DNA of 32,593 bases from an uncultured Alphaproteobacteria bacterium (GTDB lineage: Bacteria; Pseudomonadota; Alphaproteobacteria; HIMB59; GCA-002718135): NCBI GenBank assembly GCA_902577905.1, contig CACHAQ010000017.1, forward strand, positions 1 through 32,593. The letters run 5' to 3'. The translations under genes were made by a program, and so were the position numbers. Below, piece by piece: positions 7,895 through 15,727 of this stretch; the stretch's first letter is position 1; each line of letters begins with the position of its first letter. The notes below the pieces were generated by a model. That model saw nothing but the letters and a program-made list of their open reading frames with translations, had not been told where the DNA came from and searched no databases.

Positions 7895-9166
7895 ATGACT
7901 TATAAATTAGACAAAAATTATGAGGAAAAGGTGTACGCAGGTGTATTAGGTAAAATAATTGGTGTATTTCTTGGACGTCCATTTGAAGGTTGGTCTTATG
8001 AAAGAATAATGAAGGAATTGGGACCTATAAATTATTATGTAAATGAAAAATTAGATTTCCCCTTACCTGTGTCCGATGACGACATTACTGGTACATTTAC
8101 CTTTTTACGTGCTTTTAGAGAGTGCAATTTTGAAAAAAATATTACTGCTAAAGATATAGGTAAAACTTGGTTAAATAATATTATTGAGGATAAAACAATT
8201 CTATGGTGGGGAGGAAAAGGACATTCAGCAGAAGACACAGCTTTTCAAAATTTAAAGCAGGGTGTCGATGCACCTGATAGTGGTTCAATAAAAACTAATG
8301 GTAAGGTAATTGCTGAACAAATAGGAGCTCAAATTTTTATTGATGGTTGGGCTATGGTAGCACCTGGTGATCCAGAAAGAGCAGTTCATTATGCTAAACT
8401 TGCTGCAAGTGTTAGTCATGATGGAGAGGCAATTTACGGTGCTCAAGTTGTAGCTGCTCTAGAATCAATGGCTTTTGTCGAGAGTGATTTAGCAAAGTTA
8501 GTTGAGCAAGCTAAAAAATTTATTCCAGATAATTCCGTAATATTTAGATTAATATCTGACATACAAGAATGGCGATCAGGAAATTTAGGTTGGGAACAAG
8601 CAAGAGAAAAAATTGCTGAGAATTATGGATATGATAAATATTTAGGTAACTGTCATATGGTGCCCAACCATGCTTTAATTATTATGGCTTTATTATTTGG
8701 AGATGATGATTTTCAAAAAACTATGATGATTGTAAACACAGCAGGTTGGGACACAGATTGTAATTCAGGAAATGTTGGTTGTATTTTAGGAATTAAAAAT
8801 GGAATAGAAGGACTTAAATCAGGTCCTGATTATTTATCTCCTATCAATGATATTTTATATTGCCCCTCTGCATCAGGAGGTGAAACACTTACTGATGCAC
8901 TGACAGAAACTTACAAAATAATTAATACAACTAGAAAAATTAATGGTTTAGAAGAAAATTTACCTAAAAATGGATCTAGATTTCATTTTGATATTAAAGA
9001 GTCAACACAAGGTTGGCGAACAAGAATTGGAAATAATTTTTGTGAAACAAAAATCAGTAATGTTGAATACAAATCTTCATTAGGAGAAAGAGGTTTAAAA
9101 ATTGCATATAAAAATCTTTCAGAAGATTTAACTTCAGAAGTTTATGTAGAAACATTTTTTTCCTGA
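7895..9166 (+). CDS. ADP-ribosylglycohydrolase-family enzyme, N-terminal part (frame broken at its end)
   Basis: Residues 1-340 match the ADP-ribosylglycohydrolase (COG1397) fold, an all-helical di-magnesium hydrolase acting on N- or O-glycosidic bonds. Visible metal-site motifs are SDDDITGTF (60-68), SHDGEAIYGA (174-183) and AGWDTDCNSG (283-292). The usual last motif is G-x-D-T-D, here GWDTDCN, so the site looks intact. After the catalytic domain the protein enters a beta-rich region (RGLKIAYKNLSEDLTSEVYVETFF) and then stops at 9164-9166. The match does not end there: the next frame continues smoothly after the T7 run at 9155-9161. The intact protein would be 720 residues. Its place directly behind sugar-type permeases suggests it cleaves an imported glycoside or nucleoside-like compound rather than protein ADP-ribose. 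Confidence 0.85.
   Translation: MTYKLDKNYEEKVYAGVLGKIIGVFLGRPFEGWSYERIMKELGPINYYVNEKLDFPLPVSDDDITGTFTFLRAFRECNFEKNITAKDIGKTWLNNIIEDKTILWWGGKGHSAEDTAFQNLKQGVDAPDSGSIKTNGKVIAEQIGAQIFIDGWAMVAPGDPERAVHYAKLAASVSHDGEAIYGAQVVAALESMAFVESDLAKLVEQAKKFIPDNSVIFRLISDIQEWRSGNLGWEQAREKIAENYGYDKYLGNCHMVPNHALIIMALLFGDDDFQKTMMIVNTAGWDTDCNSGNVGCILGIKNGIEGLKSGPDYLSPINDILYCPSASGGETLTDALTETYKIINTTRKINGLEENLPKNGSRFHFDIKESTQGWRTRIGNNFCETKISNVEYKSSLGERGLKIAYKNLSEDLTSEVYVETFFS
9155..9161 (+). other. T7 run at a +1 reading-frame break
   Basis: Seven consecutive T residues sit exactly where the frame of the ADP-ribosylglycohydrolase gene must change. With six Ts the reading becomes T-F-F-P-E-V-I-L-D-L and continues without a stop to 10058. 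With seven it stops at once. A natural indel, an assembly error or slippage on the run would all look the same. Confidence 0.8.
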
Positions 9167-10058
9167 GGTTATTTTAGATTTAAAAGGAAAAAAAAGAGAT
9201 GATTTCTTTCATTACGATTATATTTCTTGTCCAACTATTTTTCCAGGTCAGAAAGTAACTTTGGAAATAGAAAATATATTCTCTCATGAAATCTCAATCA
9301 CATTATTCTCAAAATATTGGGGTGAATATGATAAACTCCAAAAAATTTCTTCAAATATTTTTAATTTAAGTGGAAATGAAAAAAAACAAATATCTTGGGA
9401 TGTGCCTGACACTGGCTCAAACCCTATTGGTCAAATCGGCTTTAATATCGCATCAAAGGAAAAAAAAGATGGAGAAGTTGTTATTAATTACGTCAATTTT
9501 GAAGGAGAACCAAAACAAATATTTAAAAGACCTGATCACGTAGAAAATTATCAAAGAGGTAAAGAAAAAAAAGAGGGCTACTATGGTGAAATTTGGAGAA
9601 ATGCATGGGTTCAATCATTAGACAAATGGGAGAAGAGAGGTAAAAATTTTAGAATTTGCCAAAATAATGGAAGGGGAATTTTATTTACTGGAACAGATTT
9701 GTGGAGAAATTATTCAATTGTATCAAATGTTATGTTGCAGTCTAGTGACTCTGGAGGAATAGTATCAAGAGTCCAAGGTGTAAATAAATACTATGCCTTT
9801 GAAATTTGTAAAGAGAATAAGTTACGTATTGGAAAGATGAATAATGATTATCAAATATTAAAAGAAGAAGAATTTGAAGTAGAATTTTTTAAAGAATATA
9901 ATTTAAAAATGACAGTAATAAAAAATAAAATTATTGGACATATTAATGATAAAGTTATTATTGAAGTTGAGGATGATGACTCTCCTTTTCTTAAAGGTGG
10001 AGCAGGTTTAGTTGTTGATAATGGGACTTTAGTAACAGAACAGATAATCTTAAGTTAG
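9162..10058 (+). CDS. C-terminal lectin-like part of the same enzyme (second frame)
   Basis: This frame continues from the T7 run (PEVILDLKGKKRDDFFHYDY...) through a beta-sandwich segment to 10058. It has no convincing own start; the first possible codon is a TTG at 9261 without a ribosome binding site, so it is best read as the rest of the preceding protein. From about 9640 the sequence resembles a concanavalin/LamG-like jelly roll of the DUF1080 (3-keto-disaccharide hydrolase) type: RGILFTGTDLWRNYSI, SGGIVSRVQGVNKYYAFEI, and the closing GGAGLVVDNGTLVTEQI. Such domains bind or cleave carbohydrate. Together the pieces form a hydrolase plus carbohydrate-binding module. The aldo/keto reductase gene begins three bases after the stop. 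Confidence 0.75.
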   Translation, partial: PEVILDLKGKKRDDFFHYDYISCPTIFPGQKVTLEIENIFSHEISITLFSKYWGEYDKLQKISSNIFNLSGNEKKQISWDVPDTGSNPIGQIGFNIASKEKKDGEVVINYVNFEGEPKQIFKRPDHVENYQRGKEKKEGYYGEIWRNAWVQSLDKWEKRGKNFRICQNNGRGILFTGTDLWRNYSIVSNVMLQSSDSGGIVSRVQGVNKYYAFEICKENKLRIGKMNNDYQILKEEEFEVEFFKEYNLKMTVIKNKIIGHINDKVIIEVEDDDSPFLKGGAGLVVDNGTLVTEQIILS

Positions 10059-10061
10059 AAT

Positions 10062-11045
10062 ATGAAATATAGAAAATTTGGCTCTCTTGATTGGAATGTA
10101 TCTGAAATAGGTTTAGGTTGTTGGCAGATTGGCGCTGATTGGGGAAATGTTAGTGAAGAGAAGGCAAATGAGGTATTACAATCATCATTTGAAAATGGAG
10201 TAAACTTTTTTGATACAGCTGATGTTTATGGTGATGGTAGAAGTGAAAAATTTGTGGGAAATTTTATAAATTCTATTTCTGAGAGAATTTATGTAGCAAC
10301 AAAAGCTGGTCGACGTATTAACCCGCACGTTGCAAATGGTTATTATGATAAAGATTTAATGGAGTCATTTGTAGACCGATCATTATCAAATCTAAATATT
10401 GAAACTATCGATCTTTTACAAATGCATTGTCCTCCAACTGAAGTTTATTCATCTGGTCATACTTTTGAAATGTTAGATTATTTAGTAGGTAAAGGAAAAA
10501 TACAAAATTATGGTTTTAGCGTTGAAACAGTTGATCAAGCATTAGAATGTATAAAAAAACCTCAAACAAAGTCTATTCAAGTTATATTTAATATTTTTAG
10601 ACAAAAACCTGCAGAAGAATTATTTAAAATAGCAAAAGAAAAAAAAGTAGCAATCATAGTTAGAGTTCCTCTTGCTAGCGGTTTGTTATCAGGAAAATTT
10701 GATAAAAATTCTTCCTTTGCTCCTGATGATCATCGAAATTATAATATCAACGGCGATGCATTTGATGTTGGTGAAACATTCTCTGGAGTCAATTATTCAA
10801 AAGCTCTGGAAGCTGTCGAAGAACTTAAAAATATTATTCCCAGTGAAGTAACTCTCTCTCAATTATCTCTTAAATGGATTTTAATGCATGAAGCTGTGAG
10901 TGTTGTAATTCCAGGAGCAAAAAACAAAGATCATGTTGATCTAAATACTGCCTCCAGTGAAATTAAAGAAATTTCTTCTTTGATGAATGAAATAAGTGAT
11001 ATCTATACAAAATTTTTCTATGATGATGTACATCATCGTTGGTAA
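10062..11045 (+). CDS. Aldo/keto reductase
   Basis: The 327-residue protein is a standard-length (beta/alpha)8 NAD(P)H-dependent aldo/keto reductase. The catalytic tetrad is visible: Asp51 and Tyr56 in FFDTADVYG, Lys81 in VATKAG, and His122 in LLQMHCP. The opening KYRKFGSLDWNVSEIGLGCWQIG is typical of the AKR11/12-like branch that handles sugars, inositol or small aldehydes. It starts three bases after the previous stop and is followed after six bases by an MFS transporter, inside the same gene train. It probably reduces or oxidises the sugar released by the upstream hydrolase; this is inferred from context only. Confidence 0.92.
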   Translation: MKYRKFGSLDWNVSEIGLGCWQIGADWGNVSEEKANEVLQSSFENGVNFFDTADVYGDGRSEKFVGNFINSISERIYVATKAGRRINPHVANGYYDKDLMESFVDRSLSNLNIETIDLLQMHCPPTEVYSSGHTFEMLDYLVGKGKIQNYGFSVETVDQALECIKKPQTKSIQVIFNIFRQKPAEELFKIAKEKKVAIIVRVPLASGLLSGKFDKNSSFAPDDHRNYNINGDAFDVGETFSGVNYSKALEAVEELKNIIPSEVTLSQLSLKWILMHEAVSVVIPGAKNKDHVDLNTASSEIKEISSLMNEISDIYTKFFYDDVHHRW

Positions 11046-11051
11046 TAAATT

Positions 11052-12197
11052 TTGTTAGAAGAAACTAAGATATTTAGAAGAGCAACTTTAGCTTCAATAA
11101 TTACATCAAGTTACCCTATGATTGTTGTTGGGTGTTACTTTGGCATTACTCCATGGAATATGAATAGATTATCAATTGATGAATCCGATTTAAGTTTCTC
11201 AATATTAATTTTTGGGATTTTTTTTGTATTATCCAACCAAATTGCTGGAAGAATACTTGTGCCAAAATATGGAACAAAGCTAGTAATGTCTTTAGCTTTT
11301 CCACTTATTACTTTTTCTACTTTGCTAGCAATTATATCTCCATCATATTTTTATTTTTTATTAACTTTTATTCCAGCTGGAATTGGATGGGGTGCTTCTG
11401 GACCAATTGGAGGAATACATTGCCAACTAATTGAAAAGCATTTTAAGAAAATTATTACTCCTTATTACGCAATGGGTTTCAATATTGGTATTCTTGTTGG
11501 TGGAGGTTTAGCTGGTATAATTATGCGCTATAGCTTTGAGCCATTTATATTTTTTCTTGTTTTATCTTTTTCTTCAATTTTAGTAGCGTTATTTGTTCTT
11601 CATTTGGGATTACCTAGTAATTTAGATTTTAAAGGTAGAGGTGAAAAATTTAAAATTCCCGAGTCAAATGTTCTTATATTTGGGCTCTTATTGTTTTTTG
11701 TTTTTGGGTCGGGCGGTATAATTATGGATTGGTCTACATTATGGCTATCAAAAGATTTAAATACCCCTCTTTATCTTGCAAGTATGGGTTTAATATTTTT
11801 TAGTATCGGGGGTATTTTAGCAAATTTATTCTCTAACTCCTTAATTGATTTATTTACTGAGAAAGTTGTAGGTTGTCATTTTGTAATGATTGGAGCATCA
11901 ATAATGCTTCTGTCTTTATTAACAAACAATTTTTATATTATACTAGGAGTCTTATGCATTTATGGATTTGCTATTGCAAATTTGGTTCCCATAGTTATTC
12001 GCCAAGCTGTTAAGCAGTCTAACGAGAGTATTCCTATGACTGTAACTAATCTCATAACTATTGGATTATCTTCTACAATGATTATGCCAGCAGCAATTGG
12101 TTTTCTTGCAGAAACATTTTCCCTAACTTTAAATATGTATTTACTATCTATTATTGTATTTACTTCTGGATTTGTTTTTTTACTTAAGTTTAAATAA
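11052..12197 (+). CDS. Major facilitator superfamily transporter, YbjJ-like
   Basis: A 381-residue integral membrane protein with about 11-12 helices, a usual MFS size. Between helices 2 and 3 it has SNQIAGRILVPKYGTKLV, a degenerate form of the MFS signature loop, and in the second half GGIIMDWSTLWLSKDL, resembling the DWS-x-L-(Y/W)-L motif of YbjJ-type carriers. The start is a TTG six bases after the aldo/keto reductase stop; the next ATG is far inside helix 1, so TTG is favoured. It could export a product or take up a related sugar alongside the ABC importer. The substrate is unknown. Confidence 0.8.
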   Translation: MLEETKIFRRATLASIITSSYPMIVVGCYFGITPWNMNRLSIDESDLSFSILIFGIFFVLSNQIAGRILVPKYGTKLVMSLAFPLITFSTLLAIISPSYFYFLLTFIPAGIGWGASGPIGGIHCQLIEKHFKKIITPYYAMGFNIGILVGGGLAGIIMRYSFEPFIFFLVLSFSSILVALFVLHLGLPSNLDFKGRGEKFKIPESNVLIFGLLLFFVFGSGGIIMDWSTLWLSKDLNTPLYLASMGLIFFSIGGILANLFSNSLIDLFTEKVVGCHFVMIGASIMLLSLLTNNFYIILGVLCIYGFAIANLVPIVIRQAVKQSNESIPMTVTNLITIGLSSTMIMPAAIGFLAETFSLTLNMYLLSIIVFTSGFVFLLKFK

Positions 12198-12202
12198 AAT
12201 TA

Positions 12203-13009
12203 ATGAATAAATTAAAAATATCTCAAGTTCAATTTCAAGCAAGTCATATCCCTACTTTAAATGCAGAGATTCTTGAGAAAAGTTTTAATAATATTTTAAA
12301 ATTTAAGCCTCACTTAATTTGTACACCAGAATGTTCAAACATTATTACTAATGATAAAAATTATTTAATATCAAATGCACCATATCAAAACACCTGTCCA
12401 GTTTTGAAAATGGCAAAAGATTTTGCTAAAAAAAATAAAGTTACCATCAATCTAGGCTCTTTACTTTTAAAAGTTAAAAATCAAAGAAAACTTGTGAATA
12501 GATCTTATTTCATAAACAATAACGGTGTTATAGAAAAAACGTATAATAAGATTCATATGTTTGATGTCAAAATTAATAAAAAAGAAAAACATCAAGAGTC
12601 ATCTTTGTTTCAAGCTGGTATTAAAATAACTTATGCAAAAATTAATAATATTAAATTAGGAATGACAATTTGTTATGATTTACGATTTCCTTCTTTATAC
12701 AGGAAACTTGCCAAAAAAGATTGTGCAATAATTTTAGTTCCAGCTGCATTTACAAGACCTACAGGGAAAGATCATTGGGAAATTTTAAATCGATCAAGAG
12801 CTATAGAAAATAATGTATTTATTGTTGCAACAGGTATGTGTGGAAATCATCATATGAATAGAAAAACTTATGGATATTCTCTCTTAGTTGATCCTTGGGG
12901 TAAGATTGTAAATACTGCTAAAAATAAACCTTCTATACTAAACTCAACAATCAATCTTTTAGAGGTAAAAAAAATAAGAAAAAAAATTCCCTCCCTAAAA
13001 TATGAGTAA
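12203..13009 (+). CDS. Carbon-nitrogen hydrolase (Nit1-like amidase)
   Basis: The 268-residue protein belongs to the nitrilase superfamily, with the Glu-Lys-Cys triad visible: Glu43 in CTPECSN, Lys116 in YNKIHMFD, and Cys157 in TICYDLRFPSLYR. The KIHMFD and CYDLRFP motifs are characteristic of the Nit1 / deaminated-glutathione amidase branch, which repairs alpha-keto amide side products of transaminases. It starts five bases after the MFS gene and overlaps the following methyltransferase by eight bases. It may be a housekeeping repair gene that merely joined the operon; its lysine-rich composition differs somewhat from the sugar genes. Confidence 0.9.
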   Translation: MNKLKISQVQFQASHIPTLNAEILEKSFNNILKFKPHLICTPECSNIITNDKNYLISNAPYQNTCPVLKMAKDFAKKNKVTINLGSLLLKVKNQRKLVNRSYFINNNGVIEKTYNKIHMFDVKINKKEKHQESSLFQAGIKITYAKINNIKLGMTICYDLRFPSLYRKLAKKDCAIILVPAAFTRPTGKDHWEILNRSRAIENNVFIVATGMCGNHHMNRKTYGYSLLVDPWGKIVNTAKNKPSILNSTINLLEVKKIRKKIPSLKYE

Positions 13010-13625
13010 TTTTAAATCTTTAGTCTCGGGTGTTGGTAATTTAACTAAAACAACAAAATACTATGATGATTGGTCAGAAAATTACGATAAGACATTGAAG
13101 TTATGGAATTATCAAGCACCTAAAAAAAGCATAAAATTTTTAAAAGAAACAATTAATACAAAACCAAAAAATATTTTAGATTTAGCTTGTGGGACTGGTT
13201 TATTTGGTACTGAGTTAAAAAAAATTTATCCAAAAAGTAACATTTATGGCTCAGATATTTCAAAAAAAAGCTTAAAAATTTCATCTCGTAAAAAAATTTA
13301 TAAAAAATTACAAATAAAAAACTTTGAACAATTGCATCATTATAAAATAAAATTTGATCTTATTTCTCTAATAGGTTCTATGACGTATTGTAAAAACTTT
13401 GATAAACTTTTTGCCAATATTAATAAAAATATTAAAAATAATGGCTTAGTATTATTTACACATAGAATTGATTTATGGCAGCATCAGGATTTTTTAAGTA
13501 TTTTAAAAAAACATTTAAAGTCATTAAAAATCATTAAAATTTCTAGACCTTTAAATTATTTACCTTTGAATAAAGATTTTAAAAACAAAATAAAAATCAA
13601 AATTGTTTTATTACAAAAATATTAA
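13002..13625 (+). CDS. SAM-dependent class I methyltransferase
   Basis: The 207-residue protein contains the Rossmann-fold SAM-binding motif ILDLACGTGLFGTEL (58-72), followed by the acidic loop IYGSDIS, motif II around FDLISLIGSMTYC and a later block NNGLVLFTHR. The N-terminal YYDDWSENYDKTL is the lid region seen in small BioC/UbiG-like and COG4976-like methyltransferases. The length is slightly short and the C-terminal end is lysine/isoleucine rich. It overlaps the amidase gene by eight bases and is the last gene before a strong terminator. The methyl acceptor is unknown. Confidence 0.85.
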   Translation: MSNFKSLVSGVGNLTKTTKYYDDWSENYDKTLKLWNYQAPKKSIKFLKETINTKPKNILDLACGTGLFGTELKKIYPKSNIYGSDISKKSLKISSRKKIYKKLQIKNFEQLHHYKIKFDLISLIGSMTYCKNFDKLFANINKNIKNNGLVLFTHRIDLWQHQDFLSILKKHLKSLKIIKISRPLNYLPLNKDFKNKIKIKIVLLQKY

Positions 13626-13649
13626 AAATTTAGGTTTTTTAATTAAAAA

Positions 13650-13755
13650 AATTGAGCCAAAACCGAGAATCGGGTATTTATAACTTAGGTTTATTTTCTA
13701 TCCATAAACCAAATATGAAAAGAAGGGGTATTTCGCCGTGTCCCTTCTTTTTTTT
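13650..13755 (+). ncRNA. Possible structured small RNA or 3' UTR element
   Basis: Three stem-loops follow each other in the noncoding stretch after the methyltransferase: CCGA/TCGG with a GAA loop (13663-13673), GGTTTAT/ATAAACC with a nine-base loop (13688-13710), and the terminator stem (13718-13751). The first two stems are not needed for termination. This could be a 3' UTR-derived or independent small RNA of about 100 bases. I do not recognise a known family and see no firm promoter. Confidence 0.25.
13718..13755 (+). terminator. Rho-independent terminator of the transporter operon
   Basis: A 10-bp stem AAAAGAAGGG / CCCTTCTTTT with a 14-base loop whose first bases can extend pairing. The stem runs into eight consecutive Ts (13748-13755). 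It lies 92 bases after the methyltransferase stop. On the other strand the stem is followed by only four Ts, so it could also act weakly on the convergent mntR transcript. Confidence 0.85.
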
Positions 13756-13792
13756 ATACACTAGATAAAATTGATTTGGCAATAGATTAAAT

Positions 13793-14197
13793 TTATTTTT
13801 TTGAGTTAAAATTATCCATTTTTCTAAGTGTCTTTTCGCTAACATGATGCTCTATTCCTTCAGCATCTTCAGAGGCCGTATTCTTATCTAAACCAAGATT
13901 TAGTAAAAAATTGTATACTATATTATGCCTTTTTTTTGATTCACTTGCTATTTTTTGACCTTTAAAAGTCAAAAAAATTGATCGATAAGGTTCTCTTTTA
14001 ATGTAACCCTGTGTTTGTAATCTTTGTATTGTTTTATTTGCTGTAGCTTGCGCAATACCCAAACTTTCAGCAATATCAACGATACGAGCTTCACCTTTGG
14101 AATTTAAAAGTTCTGCAATTAGTTCTAAATAATCTTCAGTATTTTCAGTTTTATGAGCATTTCGGACTTTGCTGAATGACATCCTTTTTTTTAGCAT
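13793..14197 (-). CDS. mntR: Manganese-responsive transcriptional regulator MntR (DtxR family)
   Basis: Residue patterns match E. coli-type MntR throughout: VRNAHKTENTEDYLELIAELL, then the winged helix-turn-helix GEARIVDIAESLGIAQATANKTIQRLQTQGYI, the wing IFLTFKGQKIASES, and the dimerisation/metal part with EDAEGIEHHVSEKTLRKM, where the Glu and His residues are manganese ligands. It lacks the C-terminal SH3-like domain of DtxR proper, as MntR does. When manganese is bound it should repress or tune the divergent transporter gene. Three starts are possible (TTG 14209, ATG 14197, ATG 14182); I choose the first ATG, giving 134 residues. A candidate operator lies just upstream. Confidence 0.88.
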   Translation of the reverse strand: MLKKRMSFSKVRNAHKTENTEDYLELIAELLNSKGEARIVDIAESLGIAQATANKTIQRLQTQGYIKREPYRSIFLTFKGQKIASESKKRHNIVYNFLLNLGLDKNTASEDAEGIEHHVSEKTLRKMDNFNSKK

Positions 14198-14220
14198 AAT
14201 AATCAACAAAAATTAATAGA

Positions 14221-14251
14221 AAATGTAGCCATAGCTATAATTATTAGCTAT
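14221..14251 (+). promoter_or_regulatory. Candidate MntR operator between mntR and the manganese transporter
   Basis: Bases 14221-14242 have the layout of the enterobacterial MntR box: half-sites GTAGC and GCTAT separated by four bases and flanked by AAAT and AATT. A further TAGCTAT at 14245-14251 forms a perfect 7-7-7 inverted repeat with ATAGCTA at 14231-14237, giving overlapping sites. The position in the 65-base divergent intergenic region is right for controlling both genes. Confidence 0.6.
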
Positions 14252-14262
14252 ATATATATTTA

Positions 14263-15414
14263 ATGAATGCGCTTATTAACGCTATTAATGAAAAAACAAA
14301 GATTATTCTTGAGAATGATGGAAGGTTATTAAAGAAATCTTTCTTTGGTCTATTATTACTTTCTCTTGTTTTTCAAGGAGGTGAATTTGGTGAAGTTATT
14401 CGATCATCAATGATAGATGCTTACATACAGGTATCTGTTTTTGTTGGATTTACTCTATTTGTTTTTATTGGTTTGGATAGTTTAACAAAATTTGATGTAA
14501 AGAATTTTTTATCTAAAACACAAAAGTTCCATGTTGGTATAGCTGCATTTTTAGGCGCGATACCTGGCTGTGGTGGAGCTATAATAGTTGTGACACAATA
14601 TATTCAGGGTCGTATTTCTTTTGGTTCTTTGGTAGCGGTATTAACAGCAACAATGGGTGATGCAGCTTTTTTAATACTTGCTATTGAGCCCACAACAGGA
14701 CTTTTAATATTTGGTATTGGAATAATTGTTGGATCAATTTCAGGTTATATAATTGATTTTTTTCATGGCATAAATTTTATGCAATCAGAGACAAAAATAA
14801 AAGTTGAATTTGAAAAAATAAATAAAACTTTTGTATCGAATTTTAATTTCTTTTGGCTTTTTTTATTTATTCCTGGTTTTATTTTAGGTATTCTAGTTGC
14901 ATTCCAGATTGAATTTGTTTCACCAGCTTATAACTCACTTTTAGTTTTTGTAGCTTCATCTGGAGCAATACTTTCAATATTTATGTGGTCATTAAATCCA
15001 TTAAGTGATTTTCAATGCTCAACTGACAAAAGTAGAGGATTATTATCAAGAGTAGTTGATACAACTAATTTTGTAACCACATGGGTCATCAGTGGTTTCC
15101 TTGTCTTTGAAATATTTATGTACTTTACAAGTTTAGATTTAAAAATATTTTTTGATTTATGGCTACCGTTTGTTCCATTAGTAGCAATTTTATTTGGGTT
15201 TTTACCTGGTTGTGGACCGCAAGTTGTTGTAGCAACGTTTTATCTAAATGGCTATATTCCTCTTTCTGCAGAGCTTGGTAATGCCATTTCAAATGATGGT
15301 GATGCTTTATTTCCAGCAATTGCTCTTGCCCCAAAAGCTGCGATTTTAGCCACACTTTATAGTGCAATTCCTGCATTAGTTGTTGCCTACGGATATTTTT
15401 ACCTATTTGAGTAA
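14263..15414 (+). CDS. mntX: Putative manganese transporter, MntX-like
   Basis: A 383-residue membrane protein with about ten helices and an internal duplication: the first half carries [16 protein letters not shown] (98-113) and MGDAAF (131-136), and the second half [16 protein letters not shown] (312-327) and NDGDALFPA (344-352). Paired PGCG motifs followed by acidic residues define the 10TM putative metal transporter family (PF11449, from memory), to which I believe MntX of marine roseobacters, vibrios and SAR11 belongs. The divergent mntR and the MntR-box-like site support manganese as substrate; uptake is the reported role of MntX. The family is sometimes labelled an exporter, so direction is uncertain from sequence alone. 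Confidence 0.75.
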   Translation: MNALINAINEKTKIILENDGRLLKKSFFGLLLLSLVFQGGEFGEVIRSSMIDAYIQVSVFVGFTLFVFIGLDSLTKFDVKNFLSKTQKFHVGIAAFLGAIPGCGGAIIVVTQYIQGRISFGSLVAVLTATMGDAAFLILAIEPTTGLLIFGIGIIVGSISGYIIDFFHGINFMQSETKIKVEFEKINKTFVSNFNFFWLFLFIPGFILGILVAFQIEFVSPAYNSLLVFVASSGAILSIFMWSLNPLSDFQCSTDKSRGLLSRVVDTTNFVTTWVISGFLVFEIFMYFTSLDLKIFFDLWLPFVPLVAILFGFLPGCGPQVVVATFYLNGYIPLSAELGNAISNDGDALFPAIALAPKAAILATLYSAIPALVVAYGYFYLFE

Positions 15415-15418
15415 AATC

Positions 15419-15568
15419 TTGAAGAAAAACTTACCATCTAAAGTTTGTATTGTTTGCAATAAGCCATTCTCTTGGAGAAAAAAATGGGAAAGAGATTGGA
15501 AAAATGTTTTATATTGTTCAAAGAAATGTTCTAAAAATGGATTAAAAAAAAATAATAACAATAATTAA
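15419..15568 (+). CDS. DUF2256 small zinc-binding protein
   Basis: The 49-residue protein has C-x2-C ([19 protein letters not shown]) and C-x3-C (YCSKKC) pairs enclosing the FSWRKKW core that defines DUF2256. Four cysteines probably bind one zinc. An in-frame ATG at 15380 would overlap the transporter gene by 35 bases and add 13 hydrophobic residues foreign to the family. The TTG at 15419 gives the family's usual KKNLPSK start and a four-base gap, so I prefer it. DUF2256 proteins are often seen near cryptochrome/photolyase genes in other bacteria, but none is here. Function unknown. Confidence 0.7.
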   Translation: MKKNLPSKVCIVCNKPFSWRKKWERDWKNVLYCSKKCSKNGLKKNNNNN

Positions 15569-15577
15569 ATCTTATTT

Positions 15578-15727
15578 GTGACAGATAAACTAAATAAAGA
15601 AAAAGATACACATCATGCAAAAGATGATTCTAAAAAAGAAATACGCTTAACGAGATTAAAAAGGTTAGAAAAAAAACTCAAATCAAATATTTTAAAAAGA
15701 AAAAAAGCTATTAGCAAAAATGGATAA
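15578..15727 (+). CDS. Small basic protein upstream of murA
   Basis: A GTG-started ORF of 49 codons encodes a highly charged peptide beginning MTDKLNKEKDTHHAKDD with a predicted helix RLKRLEKKLKSNILKRKKA. It overlaps the murA start by eight bases (ATGGATAA), the junction style used by real genes in this window. From memory, alphaproteobacterial genomes often carry a short arginine/lysine-rich ORF with an LRxNLxRRKxQ-like end before murA, and SNILKRKKA fits that pattern. No function is known. A-rich DNA alone can also give lysine-rich ORFs. Confidence 0.55.
   Translation: MTDKLNKEKDTHHAKDDSKKEIRLTRLKRLEKKLKSNILKRKKAISKNG

Noticed and set aside
9261..10058. Independent gene starting with TTG at 9261
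   Set aside because: The same frame is open back to the T7 run and continues the preceding protein; there is no ribosome binding site at 9261.
15380..15418. Longer start of the DUF2256 gene at ATG 15380
   Set aside because: It would overlap the transporter gene by 35 bases and add residues that do not fit the family; TTG 15419 gives the expected N-terminus.
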